From NCBI RefSeq assembly GCF_030296695.1, contig NZ_AP027737.1, forward strand, positions 2,542,001 through 2,606,000: a stretch of 64,000 bases of DNA, read 5' to 3'. Under the pieces are notes generated by a model. The model worked only from the letters and a program-made list of their open reading frames with translations, searched no databases and had not been told where the DNA came from. The translations under genes and the position numbers were made by a program. Shown here piece by piece: positions 24,369 through 32,855 of this stretch (the first letter of the stretch is position 1; every line of letters begins with the position of its first letter). The stretch comes from Agromyces mangrovi. GTDB taxonomy: Bacteria; Actinomycetota; Actinomycetes; Actinomycetales; Microbacteriaceae.

Positions 24369-25391
24369 GTGAATGTGCGGCTGCCGCTCGTCGCGCTGCT
24401 CGTGACCGCGGGTGCGCTCGTCGCGGCGGTTCCCGCAGCGGGTGACGAGGTGGGCCCGTCGACGCCGATCGCAGGCGGAGTCGGCGTGAGACCCGCGGAC
24501 GGCGACCGCACGGGCTTCGAACTGGCCGCGGACCCGGCCGGGCGCTACGAGGACACGATCGAGGTGCTGAACCTCGGGGACGAGCCGCGGGACATCGAGG
24601 TGAGCGCCTCCGACCTCGAGATGTCGGAGGGCGGCTTGTACGGGCTGCCCGATCCGGGTGATGCCTCCGTCGGCTCAGGCGGCTGGGTGAGCTTCGACGG
24701 CGCCACCAGCGTCGTGGTGCGTGTCGGGGCTCGCGAGTCGACACGGGTCGACTTCGCGGTCGACGTGCCGGCCGACGCGCAGCCGGGAGACCACGCGGCC
24801 GCCGTGGTCGCCTGGACCGCCGAGGGCACCGAGGTGGGCACCGTCATGGTGCGGCAGCGCGTCGCGATCCGCCTGCTCGTGCGCGTGGCGGGCGAGCAGG
24901 CGCCCGAGCTCGAGCTCGAGGATGTCCGCATGGCGTACGCCGGGGCGTTCGACCCGTCGCTCGGCAGGGCGACGGTCGAGTTCACGCTCCGCAACACCGG
25001 CAACCTCGCCCTCGCCGCCACTCCCGAGGTCGTGCTCTCGCAGCTCGCCGGCACCTGGACTCGGCACCGGACGGGTGAGCCCACGAACCTCATCCTGCCA
25101 GGCGCCTCGGTGGTGCAGTCGATGGTGCTCGAGGAGGTTCCGGCACTCGGGCTGATCGCGGCGGAGGTCACCGTGGCGACCGAGGTCGCGCCGGGAGCGA
25201 CGGCACCCGGCGCGCTACCGGCGCCGAGCGCTTCGGCTCAGGTGCTCGCCGTGCCGTGGACGATCGTGGTGGGCATCGCCGCGGTGCTGCTCGCGATTGC
25301 GCTGACCGTCGTCGCATCCCGTGGCCGCGCCGCGGCGCACGAGCGGCGGATCGAGGAGCGCGTGCGGCGGGAGCTCGAGCACCGCCGCTGA
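24369..25391 (+). CDS. DUF916-like membrane-anchored WxL partner protein
   Basis: The 340-residue product has a signal peptide (about 1-28), then GGVGVRPADGDRTGFELAAD and IEVLNLGDEPRDIEVSASDL. This is the start of the peptidoglycan-binding domain of WxL-associated DUF916 proteins. A second immunoglobulin-like module has ATVEFTLRNTGNLALAATPE. One membrane helix (about 295-317) is followed by a basic cytoplasmic tail (RRIEERVRRELEHRR). It is anchored in the membrane and probably displays or retains the preceding WxL-like protein at the wall. GTG 24369 or GTG 24375 could be the start; both have a weak ribosome site. Confidence 0.75.
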   Translation: MNVRLPLVALLVTAGALVAAVPAAGDEVGPSTPIAGGVGVRPADGDRTGFELAADPAGRYEDTIEVLNLGDEPRDIEVSASDLEMSEGGLYGLPDPGDASVGSGGWVSFDGATSVVVRVGARESTRVDFAVDVPADAQPGDHAAAVVAWTAEGTEVGTVMVRQRVAIRLLVRVAGEQAPELELEDVRMAYAGAFDPSLGRATVEFTLRNTGNLALAATPEVVLSQLAGTWTRHRTGEPTNLILPGASVVQSMVLEEVPALGLIAAEVTVATEVAPGATAPGALPAPSASAQVLAVPWTIVVGIAAVLLAIALTVVASRGRAAAHERRIEERVRRELEHRR

Positions 25392-25450
25392 GGTGGCGGC
25401 GACCGGGGCCACGGCGACCTGCGCAGTCGTCACCACCTCAGAACTCGCCA

Positions 25451-25490
25451 GATCGGATGCCGCGGGGCGTCGTGCCCGCGGCATCCGATC
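25451..25490. terminator. Bidirectional hairpin terminator
   Basis: GATCGGATGCCGCGGG (25451-25466) pairs perfectly with CCCGCGGCATCCGATC (25475-25490) around an 8-nt loop. It lies between the convergent DUF916-like and phosphatase genes and again uses the GGATGC/GCATCC core. Confidence 0.85.
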
Positions 25491-25500
25491 GTCTCGTCGC

Positions 25501-26757
25501 TCAGCCGCGCACGGTCAGGTCGACCCAGACGAGGCGGTGGTCGCTGCTCGGGAACGGGAAGGTGCCCGTGAGCGCCGAGAGCGGGTCGGACGAGACCGGC
25601 CAGAACACGCCCGCGTCGTCGACGGCGAGCTTGCGCGAGGGCAGCACGTAGTCGGCGCGCAGGTTGCCCGGGGCCGGGTTGTCGTTGAAGTCGGCCGTGT
25701 CGGTCGCCGGGTCGCCGGTGTGGGCGAGGTTCGCGCGGCCCTGCAGGAGCGCCGCCTCGACGCCGCCCTCCGACGTCGGCTTCGGGTCGACGATCCGCGT
25801 GTTGTCGAGCAGCTGGTCGATCGCGTCGTCGGTCGAGTCGCCGTCGAACGGGTCGGCGTTCTGGTCGCCCATGATCACGAACGGCTCGCTCGGGTTCAGT
25901 CCGCCGGTCGTGCCGGCATCGTCGTACACGTAACGGTTCGCACCGGGCGTCACGTAGTCCGCCCAGAATCGGATCTCGTCGTGGTTCCGGCGGCCGTTGC
26001 GGTCCTCCGGGCCGTCGAAGGTCGGGGGCGTCGGATGCGACGCGAGCACGTGCACCGTCTCGTTGCCGATCTCGATCGGCACGTCCCAGTGCGACTTGCT
26101 CGACAGGCGCACGACCGCGAGCTCCTCCTCGGTGAACCAGTCGGCCGGGGCATCCGTCGTCGGATCGTCGGGCAGCAGCGCGCCCGGCATGTCTGCCCAG
26201 AGGAAGTGCTGGAAGGTGCGGATGTCGTCGGTCGCGATCGGGTACTTCGACAGCACGGCCATGCCGTACTGGCCCGGGAAGAAGCCGAAACCGAAGGCGT
26301 CGTCGGCGCCGCCGACCGCGCCGTCGTTGTTCAGGTCGTACCCGCTCGGGATGCCCGTGTTCGACGGGGCGACGAACGCGTACGGGTACTCGACCGGCGC
26401 CGCGCCGTTCTGCCCAACCTCGAGGTAGTCGGTGCGGAACAGGTCGATCGCCACCTCACCCGCGTCGTAGTCGAACTCGTTGAGCAGCAGCACGTCCGGG
26501 TTCGCACGCTGGATGATCTCGGCGATCACCTCCGCCTGCGCATCGCCGGCCTCGAGGTTCGCGACCAGGTCGCCTTCGTTGAACCGGTTGAGCGAGGCGT
26601 TGAACGTGGCAATGCGCAGCGACTCGGCGTGCGGTCCGCCGCGGCCGTGGTCGCCGGCGGCTTCGGGAGCCGCGACTGCGGCGGGTGCGATCGCGACGGC
26701 GCCGGCGACGGCGAGGCCGATCGCGGCGGCTGAGGTGGACTTCCTGCGGGTGGACAT
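25501..26757 (-). CDS. Secreted endonuclease/exonuclease/phosphatase-family hydrolase
   Basis: The 418-residue protein has a signal peptide (about 1-30, AAVAAPEAAGDHG). EEP-fold residues are visible: Asn in IATFNASLNRF, Glu in VLLLNEFDYDAG, the Asp/Asn pair in FVIMGDQNADPF, and the final His in FPSSDHRLVWVDL. It is a metal-dependent phosphodiesterase or phosphatase acting outside the cell. The EF-hand-like NNDGAVGGADDAFG suggests a calcium site. Homologues are often annotated simply as endonuclease/exonuclease/phosphatase family. Its 3' end shares a strong terminator with the DUF916-like gene. Confidence 0.88.
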   Translation of the reverse strand: MSTRRKSTSAAAIGLAVAGAVAIAPAAVAAPEAAGDHGRGGPHAESLRIATFNASLNRFNEGDLVANLEAGDAQAEVIAEIIQRANPDVLLLNEFDYDAGEVAIDLFRTDYLEVGQNGAAPVEYPYAFVAPSNTGIPSGYDLNNDGAVGGADDAFGFGFFPGQYGMAVLSKYPIATDDIRTFQHFLWADMPGALLPDDPTTDAPADWFTEEELAVVRLSSKSHWDVPIEIGNETVHVLASHPTPPTFDGPEDRNGRRNHDEIRFWADYVTPGANRYVYDDAGTTGGLNPSEPFVIMGDQNADPFDGDSTDDAIDQLLDNTRIVDPKPTSEGGVEAALLQGRANLAHTGDPATDTADFNDNPAPGNLRADYVLPSRKLAVDDAGVFWPVSSDPLSALTGTFPFPSSDHRLVWVDLTVRG

Positions 26758-26899
26758 GCGCTCTCCTTCGTCGGGGTGCGTGCGGTGTCGCCGCTGGTGG
26801 CGGCCGTGCGCCCCAAGCTATGCGGTTCCGATGACGAGGGGAAGAACCCCGGGTGACCGGTCGGCGGTCGTCGAGCGGTCGTCGATCGGCCGGCCGCGG

Positions 26900-27241
26900 T
26901 CAGCCCTCGGCGTCGGCGCCGAACGCCCGCAGCTCCTGCGCGCAGCGGCACGCGGCCGCGATCTTCCCCGCCCAGACGAGCGCCTCCTCGCGCGTCGGGA
27001 CATCGACCACCGTGTAGCCGCCCTCGATGCGCGCGGTCTCGGGGTACGTGCCCTCGGCGACCGTCCCGTCTCCGTGTACGAGCACGGGCGGCACGCCCTC
27101 GTCGATGCCGCCCGCGAAGACGAGGACGCCTGCGGCTTCCGCTTCGCGCACCACCGCGTGCGCGGCCTCGCCCACCGCGGGCAGCTCCTCGGGCGACACG
27201 TCCATCGCGCCGCTCGGGAACGAGATCAGGTACTTCGTCAT
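26900..27241 (-). CDS. YCII-domain protein
   Basis: The 113-residue protein starts MTKYLISFPSGAMDVSPEEL and contains GVLVFAGGIDEG, GGYTVVDVPTREEALVWAGKIA and the C-terminal ACRCAQELRAFGADAEG. This ferredoxin-like fold and motif order match actinobacterial YCII/DGPF proteins, often linked to sigma-factor genes. The enzymatic role is not established. ATG 27241 is used since longer upstream reading is Pro/Arg-rich. It is divergent from the DUF4097-like lipoprotein. Confidence 0.8.
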   Translation of the reverse strand: MTKYLISFPSGAMDVSPEELPAVGEAAHAVVREAEAAGVLVFAGGIDEGVPPVLVHGDGTVAEGTYPETARIEGGYTVVDVPTREEALVWAGKIAAACRCAQELRAFGADAEG

Positions 27242-27361
27242 CGCACACCCCTGTCGCCGATCGAGACGGAGCCATCCTCCCGCCCGGGTCCGACATCGCA
27301 CCAGCCCCGCCCGCGAGCCGGCGGGCCGAGGGCAGGTGGGCGGATGCCCCGCCACCGAAGT

Positions 27362-27377
27362 CGGGGGTCAGCCCCCG
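27362..27377 (+). promoter_or_regulatory. CGGGGG-TCAG-CCCCCG hairpin upstream of the DUF4097-like gene
   Basis: A perfect 6-bp stem 76 nt before the start. It is nearly the same as the hairpin before the DUF805 gene at 22732. Confidence 0.45.
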
Positions 27378-27452
27378 CGTGCCTCGCGGCCGGTCTGGCT
27401 ACCGTCGAAGCAGGCGAGCGAACAGGGCGCTCGAAGAGGGGAACACGAGATC

Positions 27453-28222
27453 ATGGACAGCACGACGACCAGCACGACCAAGCGGGCGACGCGCATCCTG
27501 GCGGCGGTCGCGGCCGGGGAGCAGCGACCGTCGCCCTCGCCGGCTGCGGACTCGTGGACCGTCTCGGCCCGCCACAGTCGTTCTCCGACGACGCGACCGT
27601 CACCGAGCGGGTGACCGCGATCGAGATCGACGAGCCGGCCGGCTCGGTGGCCATCGAGGCCACGCGGAGTGCGACCGACATCACGCTCGAGCGCACCGTG
27701 CGCTACTGGGGTATCGACCGCGACGTCGACGAGACGCACGAGGTCACGGGCGGCACGCTCGTGCTGCACGGCTGCGGCCGCAACTGCACCGTGAGCTACG
27801 TGCTCGAGGTGCCCGAGGGGCTCGACGTCTCGGGCCGCACCTCGAACGGCGCGATCGAGTTGACCGGCGTCGCAGACGTCGACGTGGCGACGTCGAACGG
27901 GCGCATCGAGCTCGACGACGTGACCGGCACCGTCGAGGTCGAAACCTCGAACGGGCGCATCATCGGCAACGACCTCACCGGCGACGGCGTCGACGCGAGC
28001 ACCTCGAACGGACCCATCGAGATCGAGCTCGGCACTCCGCAGGACGTCACGGCGCGAACGTCGAACGGACCCATCGAGCTGCGCGTGCCCGGCGGCCCCT
28101 ACGCCGTCGAGACCGACACCTCGAACGGCCGCGTCGACGTCGACATCGCCACCGACCCGAACGGCGAGTTCACGCTCGACCTGCGCACCTCGAACGGGTC
28201 GATCGACGTCACCGAGTCCTGA
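27453..28222 (+). pseudogene. DUF4097-like lipoprotein with TSNG repeats, single-base frameshift
   Basis: It begins MDSTTTSTTKRATRILAAVA (ATG 27453 after GAAGAGGGG), then the frame shifts at the GGGG run 27516-27519. Adding one G joins it to the downstream frame, giving a lipobox (ATVALAGC) and about 256 residues. The mature part has seven segments of about 15-25 residues each containing TSNG (for example TSNGRIELDD, TSNGPIEIEL), predicted to stack as a beta-solenoid like DUF4097 proteins. A membrane-anchored surface role is inferred. The defect matches five other one-base losses here, so it is likely a sequencing error. Confidence 0.8.
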
Positions 28223-28296
28223 CCCAGGACTGCGAGCGGATGCCATCGCGAGCGGCTCCGCTCTCCGTCGACGGTTCGCGACGTGTGTGACGCCGT

Positions 28297-28312
28297 GTGA
28301 ATCACAATTCAC
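28297..28312. promoter_or_regulatory. Operator candidate before the Zn-alcohol dehydrogenase
   Basis: GTGAAT, 4 nt, ATTCAC forms a dyad 35 nt upstream of the gene start, overlapping the likely promoter. Confidence 0.5.
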
Positions 28313-28347
28313 TTCCCATCGTCGCGCGGAGCCGCTACGCTGCCCGC

Positions 28348-29445
28348 ATGCCCACCGCACGTGCCGCCCTCGTCACCGCCGCCGGGGGCGGATTCTCGCC
28401 CGCGGAGATCGAGCTCGATGACCCGATCGGGCGCGAGGTGCTGGTCGACGTGCGGGCCGCGGGGCTGTGCCACACCGACTTGACGATGTCGCATGCCGAT
28501 CTCGGCATACCGCTCCCCGCCGTGTTCGGGCACGAGGTCGCGGGCGTCGTCGCAGCGGTCGGTCCGGACGCGACCGGCGTCGCAGTGGGCGACCACGTCG
28601 TCGGATGCCTCGTGCAGCACTGCGGCACCTGCGACCGCTGCCGTGCCGGCCGCGCCACGCTCTGCCGCCAACCGGGCGCGACCCTGCGCGACGCCGAGGC
28701 GCCGCCTCGCCTTACCCGCGACGGCGCGCCGCTGCACCAGATGGTCGGCATCGGTGGCTTCGCCGAACGCGTGCTGGTCGACGAGCGGCAGCTCGTGGTC
28801 GTCTCGCGCGAGCTGCCGTTCGCGCAGGCGGCGCTGCTCGGGTGCGGCGTGCTGACGGGCGTGGGCGCGGTGCGCAACGCCGCACGGGTGCGGGCCGGCG
28901 ACGCGGTCGCGGTGATCGGCGCGGGCTGCGTGGGGCTCAGCGCGATCGCCGCGGCAGCTGCCGCCGGAGCAGACCGCATCGTCGCGGTCGACCTCGTCGC
29001 CGAGAAGCTCGAGGCGGCTCGCTTGTTCGGTGCGACGCACGTGGTCGACTCGTCGGTCGCCGACGACCCGGTGGCGGCGGTGCGCGCGGCGACGGGCGGC
29101 GGCGCCGATTCGGTGCTCGACGTGGTCGGCGTGCAGGCGACCGCCGAGCAGGGCCTCGCGATGACCGCACCCGGCGGCGGCCTCTACGTGGTCGGCGTGA
29201 TGGACCCGACCGCGCGCATCTCGCCCCGCCTGTTCGGCCTCATCTCCGCGCAGCGCCGCATCCAGGGCGTGTACATGGGCGCGGCAGACCCGCGCCGCGA
29301 CATCCCCGAGATCGCCCGCATGGCCCGCTCGGGCGCACTCGACCTCGGTGCGCTCGTGAGCGCCGAGGTCGGCCTCGACGACATCGACGAGGGGTACCGG
29401 ATGCTGCGCGACCCGAACGTGGTGCGCGTCGTCGTCGGGTTCTGA
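28348..29445 (+). CDS. Zn-dependent alcohol dehydrogenase (class III-like)
   Basis: The 365-residue medium-chain dehydrogenase has catalytic zinc ligands in GLCHTDLTMSHADLGIP and GHEVAGVVAAVGPDATGV. Its structural zinc cysteines lie in CGTCDRCRAGRATLC, and its NAD-binding motif is VAVIGAGCVGLSAI. The QHCGTCDRC segment and the 14-residue insertion after LCRQPGATLRD resemble the class III/NDMA-dependent alcohol dehydrogenase group. It oxidises primary alcohols or aldehydes; substrate unknown. ATG 28348 (MPTARAAL) begins the homologous part. It converges on the next gene with only 10 nt between stops. Confidence 0.88.
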   Translation: MPTARAALVTAAGGGFSPAEIELDDPIGREVLVDVRAAGLCHTDLTMSHADLGIPLPAVFGHEVAGVVAAVGPDATGVAVGDHVVGCLVQHCGTCDRCRAGRATLCRQPGATLRDAEAPPRLTRDGAPLHQMVGIGGFAERVLVDERQLVVVSRELPFAQAALLGCGVLTGVGAVRNAARVRAGDAVAVIGAGCVGLSAIAAAAAAGADRIVAVDLVAEKLEAARLFGATHVVDSSVADDPVAAVRAATGGGADSVLDVVGVQATAEQGLAMTAPGGGLYVVGVMDPTARISPRLFGLISAQRRIQGVYMGAADPRRDIPEIARMARSGALDLGALVSAEVGLDDIDEGYRMLRDPNVVRVVVGF

Positions 29446-29455
29446 CGGCGCACGG

Positions 29456-30361
29456 TCAGCGATGCGCGGGCGCGCCCTCCGGGAGAAACCGCGACGGCAC
29501 GTCGAAGTAGCGCGGGTCGCACTGGTGCGCGCGGAAGAACGTGAGGATGAACCCCATGCGCTCGTCGAAGTCCTCCCAGATCGGGGCGTCCGAGTGGGTG
29601 GCGTCGCCGCCGGGCGACTGGTGGAAGCGCAGGAACAGCAGCACGAGCTCGGGGTCGGCGAGCGCCGCCAGGCTGACCGGGAACTGCGCGCCCGCGAGGT
29701 AGCCGGGCGGAGCGACGTCGTCGGTCACGTCGATCGGGCCGTCGGGCGTCTCGAGGTGCACGAACCGGGTCGTGACCAGCCCGAACAGGCCGCCGAGCGG
29801 CATCGCCTCGTCGATGAAGCGGTCGACGAGCTCCTGCTCGTGGGCGCCGATGAGCGCATTGCCCAGCAGCACGCGCTCGGCGATCTCGCGTTCGAGCTCG
29901 GCGCGATGGTCGGCCGAGCAGGTCGAGGCATCCGCTGCACGTGCCAGCATCGCGGCCCGCTGGTAGCAGCGCACCGCGGCCGCGAGCCCCGGCCGGCCGT
30001 CGAAGACCGGGTCGACGAGCGCGCGCCCCATCGCCTCGGGCGTGGCATCGCCGGTGCGCTCGACCTCGGTGAGCCAGCGCAGCAGCGGCGGCGCGACGTC
30101 GCGGATGATCGCCAGGTTGCCGGCGGCCACGCCCTCCGAGCCGAGGCCGAACGACGCGCCATCGCCGCGGATCACCGCGCCCGCCGTGCCGCTCGCCCAC
30201 GCGCCGAACGCGAACCAGTTGAGATTCGCGCGCCCGATCACGTCGGCCAGCGCGAACGCGATCTCGCGGTAGCAGAGCGTGATGAGCCGGTTGCGCGCCG
30301 CCGGGTCCTCGGTCGCGACGACTTGCTCGAGCACCGCGGTCGCGGTCTGCGTCGACGTCAT
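29456..30361 (-). CDS. Conserved actinobacterial protein of unknown function
   Basis: The 301-residue, mostly helical soluble protein has no signal peptide. Notable segments are LADVIGRANLNWFAFGAWAS (about 39-58), VIRGDGASFG, and a C-terminal ERMGFILTFFRAHQCDPRYF. Proteins with a similar NW-x-F-x-x-WAS segment occur across actinobacteria without known role; I cannot name a family. ATG 30361 (MTSTQTATAV) is chosen because upstream codons are Pro/Arg-rich. Confidence 0.65.
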   Translation of the reverse strand: MTSTQTATAVLEQVVATEDPAARNRLITLCYREIAFALADVIGRANLNWFAFGAWASGTAGAVIRGDGASFGLGSEGVAAGNLAIIRDVAPPLLRWLTEVERTGDATPEAMGRALVDPVFDGRPGLAAAVRCYQRAAMLARAADASTCSADHRAELEREIAERVLLGNALIGAHEQELVDRFIDEAMPLGGLFGLVTTRFVHLETPDGPIDVTDDVAPPGYLAGAQFPVSLAALADPELVLLFLRFHQSPGGDATHSDAPIWEDFDERMGFILTFFRAHQCDPRYFDVPSRFLPEGAPAHR

Positions 30362-30475
30362 GTGCACTCCCGGCGGTCGCCCCGGCCGGACCCGTCGCCC
30401 CGGCCTGGCGCCGATGCTAGCGCGGGCACCCGCCCGGCGGCATCCGTGCTCGCCCTGCCGGGTTAGGGTCGAAGG

Positions 30476-30670
30476 ATGAGTCGTACCGTCTGGACCGTCA
30501 TCGGCGTGATCGCCGCCGTCGCCATCGCCTGGGTGCTGGTGGAGGTCGTGTTCAGCGTGCTGTGGTTCCTCGTGAAGTTCGCGATCGTCGCGGTGGTCGC
30601 CGTGATCGTGTTCTTCCTGCTGCGCGCGTGGGCGACGAAGGACCGCGGGGCGCGCTCGATCGAGCGCTGA
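30476..30670 (+). CDS. Small membrane protein
   Basis: The 64-residue protein has two closely spaced hydrophobic stretches (VIGVIAAVAIAWVLVEVVFS and FLVKFAIVAVVAVIVFFLL) and a basic C-terminus. ATG 30476 follows GGTCGAAGG. There are no motifs; it is probably a short membrane protein of unknown role. It converges on the DUF1905 gene with 14 nt between. Confidence 0.75.
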   Translation: MSRTVWTVIGVIAAVAIAWVLVEVVFSVLWFLVKFAIVAVVAVIVFFLLRAWATKDRGARSIER

Positions 30671-30684
30671 GCCGAGGCGAGCGC

Positions 30685-30972
30685 TCAGACGTCGATGCGC
30701 AGCCGCACGCCGACGGAGTCGTCGACGTCGAGCCCCTCGGCCTCCTGCACCCACTTCTTGATCGGCACGATGTAGCCGCCGTCCTTCGGCCAGAGCGACG
30801 TGGTCCACTCGCTGCCGCCGACGCGCACCGCGACCGGGATCATGCCCCAGCCGTACGTGACTGCGGGCGCGACCTCGTGGATCGCCTCCGCCTCGGCCGG
30901 CGGCACCGTCACGAAGTGGAACGGCGCGGGCCCGCGCCAGTACCAGAGCACGCCGCTGAACCTCAGCTCCAT
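30685..30972 (-). CDS. DUF1905 domain protein
   Basis: The 95-residue protein starts MELRFSGVLWYWRGPAPFHF, the usual DUF1905 N-terminus. It continues with TYGWGMIPVAVRVGGSEWTTSLWPKDGGYIVPIKK (read as separate strands) and ends GVRLRIDV. This is the small beta-barrel family whose function is unknown. ATG 30972 aligns with homologues; ATG 30984 would add MLAR. A 132-nt inverted-repeat element begins only 23 nt upstream and would be in its 5' leader. Confidence 0.85.
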   Translation of the reverse strand: MELRFSGVLWYWRGPAPFHFVTVPPAEAEAIHEVAPAVTYGWGMIPVAVRVGGSEWTTSLWPKDGGYIVPIKKWVQEAEGLDVDDSVGVRLRIDV

Positions 30973-30994
30973 GCGCGCCAGCATAGCGGTGCGG

Positions 30995-31126
30995 CGCTTT
31001 TCAGGAACGGCCGGGTGGGCCATGCACGAGATGTGCGTCGGTGGGCGACTTCGCGCCCGAATCGTGCGCTCCCTGGGCTCGCGTGCTGCATTCCACCGGC
31101 CGCCTGCGGCCGGCTCCTGAAAAGTG
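30995..31126. repeat. 132-nt inverted-repeat element, copy B2
   Basis: The left end CGCTTTTCAGGA (30995-31006) matches the complement of TCCTGAAAAGTG (31115-31126) with one G/T-type change. Pairing extends outward to TGCGG/CCGCA. Inner arms such as CGGCCGG and CCGGCCG extend the stem. Confidence 0.85.
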
Positions 31127-31141
31127 CCGCATCGCGCGCGG

Positions 31142-31891
31142 TCAGGGGCGGGCGGATGCCTCGTCGGCGGCCAGCACCCGGCGGGCGAGCATCGTCGAAC
31201 CGGCGACCGCGGCCGGCATCGTGAGCACGGCCCCGCCGGGCAGCATGAACAGCAGCTGCGTGGCCACGCCGAAGCCGAGCATGCGAGCGCGGTGGCCCCG
31301 GAGCATCCGTCGCCGTTCGGTGCCGTCGATGCCGCGCGCATCGAACGCGCGGCCCGTGAGCTCGCGCGCCAGCAGACGGCCAGACAGCACGACGCCGAGC
31401 ACGGCCGCGGTGACCGACCCCACGACGGGCACGAACCCGACCAGCAGCACGAGGCCCGCGTTGAGCGTGCCGACTCCGACGAGCACCGCACCCGACGCCG
31501 CGGCCTTCCAGAAGCCCGGGCCCTCGTCGGGCACCTCGCCGCCCTCGTCGATCTCGACGGCGCGCCAGATGCGCTCGTAGAACGGGTCGCCGACGGTGAG
31601 GGTCACCGCGGTGAACGTGACGGCCGCGAGCAGGATCGTCGCACCGAAGAGGGCCGCGCCGACCGCGACGCGCAGGGCGATCGCCCAGCCGGCGTCCCAG
31701 GCGTCTGCGAACGGGGTCATCCAGGTGACCAGGTCGCCGACGGTCGCGCCGAGGGCGACGAGTGCGGCCAGCACGAGGAGCGCGACGATCGCCGCGGGCA
31801 CGAGACCGAGTGCCATGGTGCCCGGGCACGTGCGCCACATCGCGAAGCCGCGCAGCAGGTCGCCCGCGCCTGCGAGCAGGGAGCGGATCAC
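31142..31891 (-). CDS. EI24-domain (CysZ-like) membrane protein
   Basis: The 249-residue protein has about four to five membrane helices (for example TMALGLVPAAIVALLVLAAL and ALFGATILLAAVTFTAVTL). It carries the conserved GDPFYERIWRAVE motif of the EI24/CysZ family, followed by PVVGSVTAAVLGVVLSGRLL. Members include the sulfate transporter CysZ, but many actinobacterial ones are uncharacterised. GTG 31891 is used; it overlaps the upstream gene by 4 nt (GTGA), indicating translational coupling. Confidence 0.8.
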   Translation of the reverse strand: MIRSLLAGAGDLLRGFAMWRTCPGTMALGLVPAAIVALLVLAALVALGATVGDLVTWMTPFADAWDAGWAIALRVAVGAALFGATILLAAVTFTAVTLTVGDPFYERIWRAVEIDEGGEVPDEGPGFWKAAASGAVLVGVGTLNAGLVLLVGFVPVVGSVTAAVLGVVLSGRLLARELTGRAFDARGIDGTERRRMLRGHRARMLGFGVATQLLFMLPGGAVLTMPAAVAGSTMLARRVLAADEASARP

Positions 31892-32805
31892 GCGGCTGGT
31901 TCCGCGGCCGAGTTCGCGACCGGCTCGGTGAAGGCTGCGGCCAGGATGCGCCGCCGCAGCGCATTCGCCCGCTCGGCGAAGCCGCGCTGGCGCCTGACGT
32001 ACTCGGCCTTGCCCTCGGCCGTCTCGATCGCGACCGGCTCGGCGCCCCACGGGCGCACGTCGTACGGCGACGCCGCCATGTCCAGCCAGCGGATGTCGCG
32101 GGCCAGGTCGAACGCGTCGAGCAGCAGCTCGCCCGGCACCAGCGGCCCGAGCTTCACGGCCCACTTGTAGACGTCCATGTTCGCGTGCAGGCAGCCGGGC
32201 TGCTCGAGTAGGGCCTGCGTCTCGCGGGTCGGAGCGAAGCGGTTGCGCGGCACCGCCTCGTCGGTGAAGAACCGGAACGCGTCGATGTGCGTGCAGCGCA
32301 GGTCGTTCGCCTCGACGACCTCGTCGGTGCCGCGCTTGCCGAGCCGTAGGGGCACGTCGTGGCGGTGCTCGGCCTGCCGGTAGACCATCGCCCACTCGTG
32401 CAGGCCGAAGCAGCCGAACGATGCCGGGCGGGCGGCGGTGAGGCGCAGCATCCGCTCGACCGTGCCGAGCAGGCCCGCTTTCTCGGCGGCCATCGCTTCA
32501 CGGTCGACCACGAGCGAGCCGGGCGCCCTGCCCGTGGCGTACCAGCGCCACTCGGCGCGGGGCGTGTCCGAGGCATCCGCCAGCTCGACCCCGGCACCCG
32601 GATGCCACCGCCGCAGCACGCGCGGCGAGTACGAGTAGTACGTGAACAGGAAGTCGTCGATCGGATGCGACTCGCCCGCCGCGACCCTCGCCCGGCGCGC
32701 GGCCGTGAGGGCGCCGGCCCGCTCCGCGTGGGCGCGCTCGCGCTCGCGCCAGTCGGCTCCTTCGAGCCGCACGGGCGCGGCCTGCGTCGGGGCCGTCGCG
32801 GTCAT
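31888..32805 (-). CDS. Protein of the family annotated as 3-methyladenine DNA glycosylase
   Basis: The 305-residue protein has the stretch ESHPIDDFLFTYYSYSPRVL (about 46-65) followed by RRWHPGAGVEL, and later FGLHEWAMVYRQ and PGCLHANMDVYKWAVKLGP. Actinobacterial homologues with this HPxxDFLFTYYS...RRWHPG pattern are commonly annotated as 3-methyladenine DNA glycosylase, but I see no helix-hairpin-helix or AlkA/Tag motif, so the activity is doubtful. ATG 32805 was chosen over GTG 32811. It heads a two-gene operon with the EI24 gene and is divergent from ligB. Confidence 0.65.
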   Translation of the reverse strand: MTATAPTQAAPVRLEGADWRERERAHAERAGALTAARRARVAAGESHPIDDFLFTYYSYSPRVLRRWHPGAGVELADASDTPRAEWRWYATGRAPGSLVVDREAMAAEKAGLLGTVERMLRLTAARPASFGCFGLHEWAMVYRQAEHRHDVPLRLGKRGTDEVVEANDLRCTHIDAFRFFTDEAVPRNRFAPTRETQALLEQPGCLHANMDVYKWAVKLGPLVPGELLLDAFDLARDIRWLDMAASPYDVRPWGAEPVAIETAEGKAEYVRRQRGFAERANALRRRILAAAFTEPVANSAAEPAA

Positions 32806-32855
32806 GCTCACCCGACGAGGATATTCGCCGACCCTGCGCCCGCGCGTGGGGGCGG

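Noticed and set aside
27500..27560. Programmed frameshift in the DUF4097-like lipoprotein
   Set aside because: The slippery-site and downstream stimulatory structure are not evident, and identical one-base losses occur in unrelated genes.
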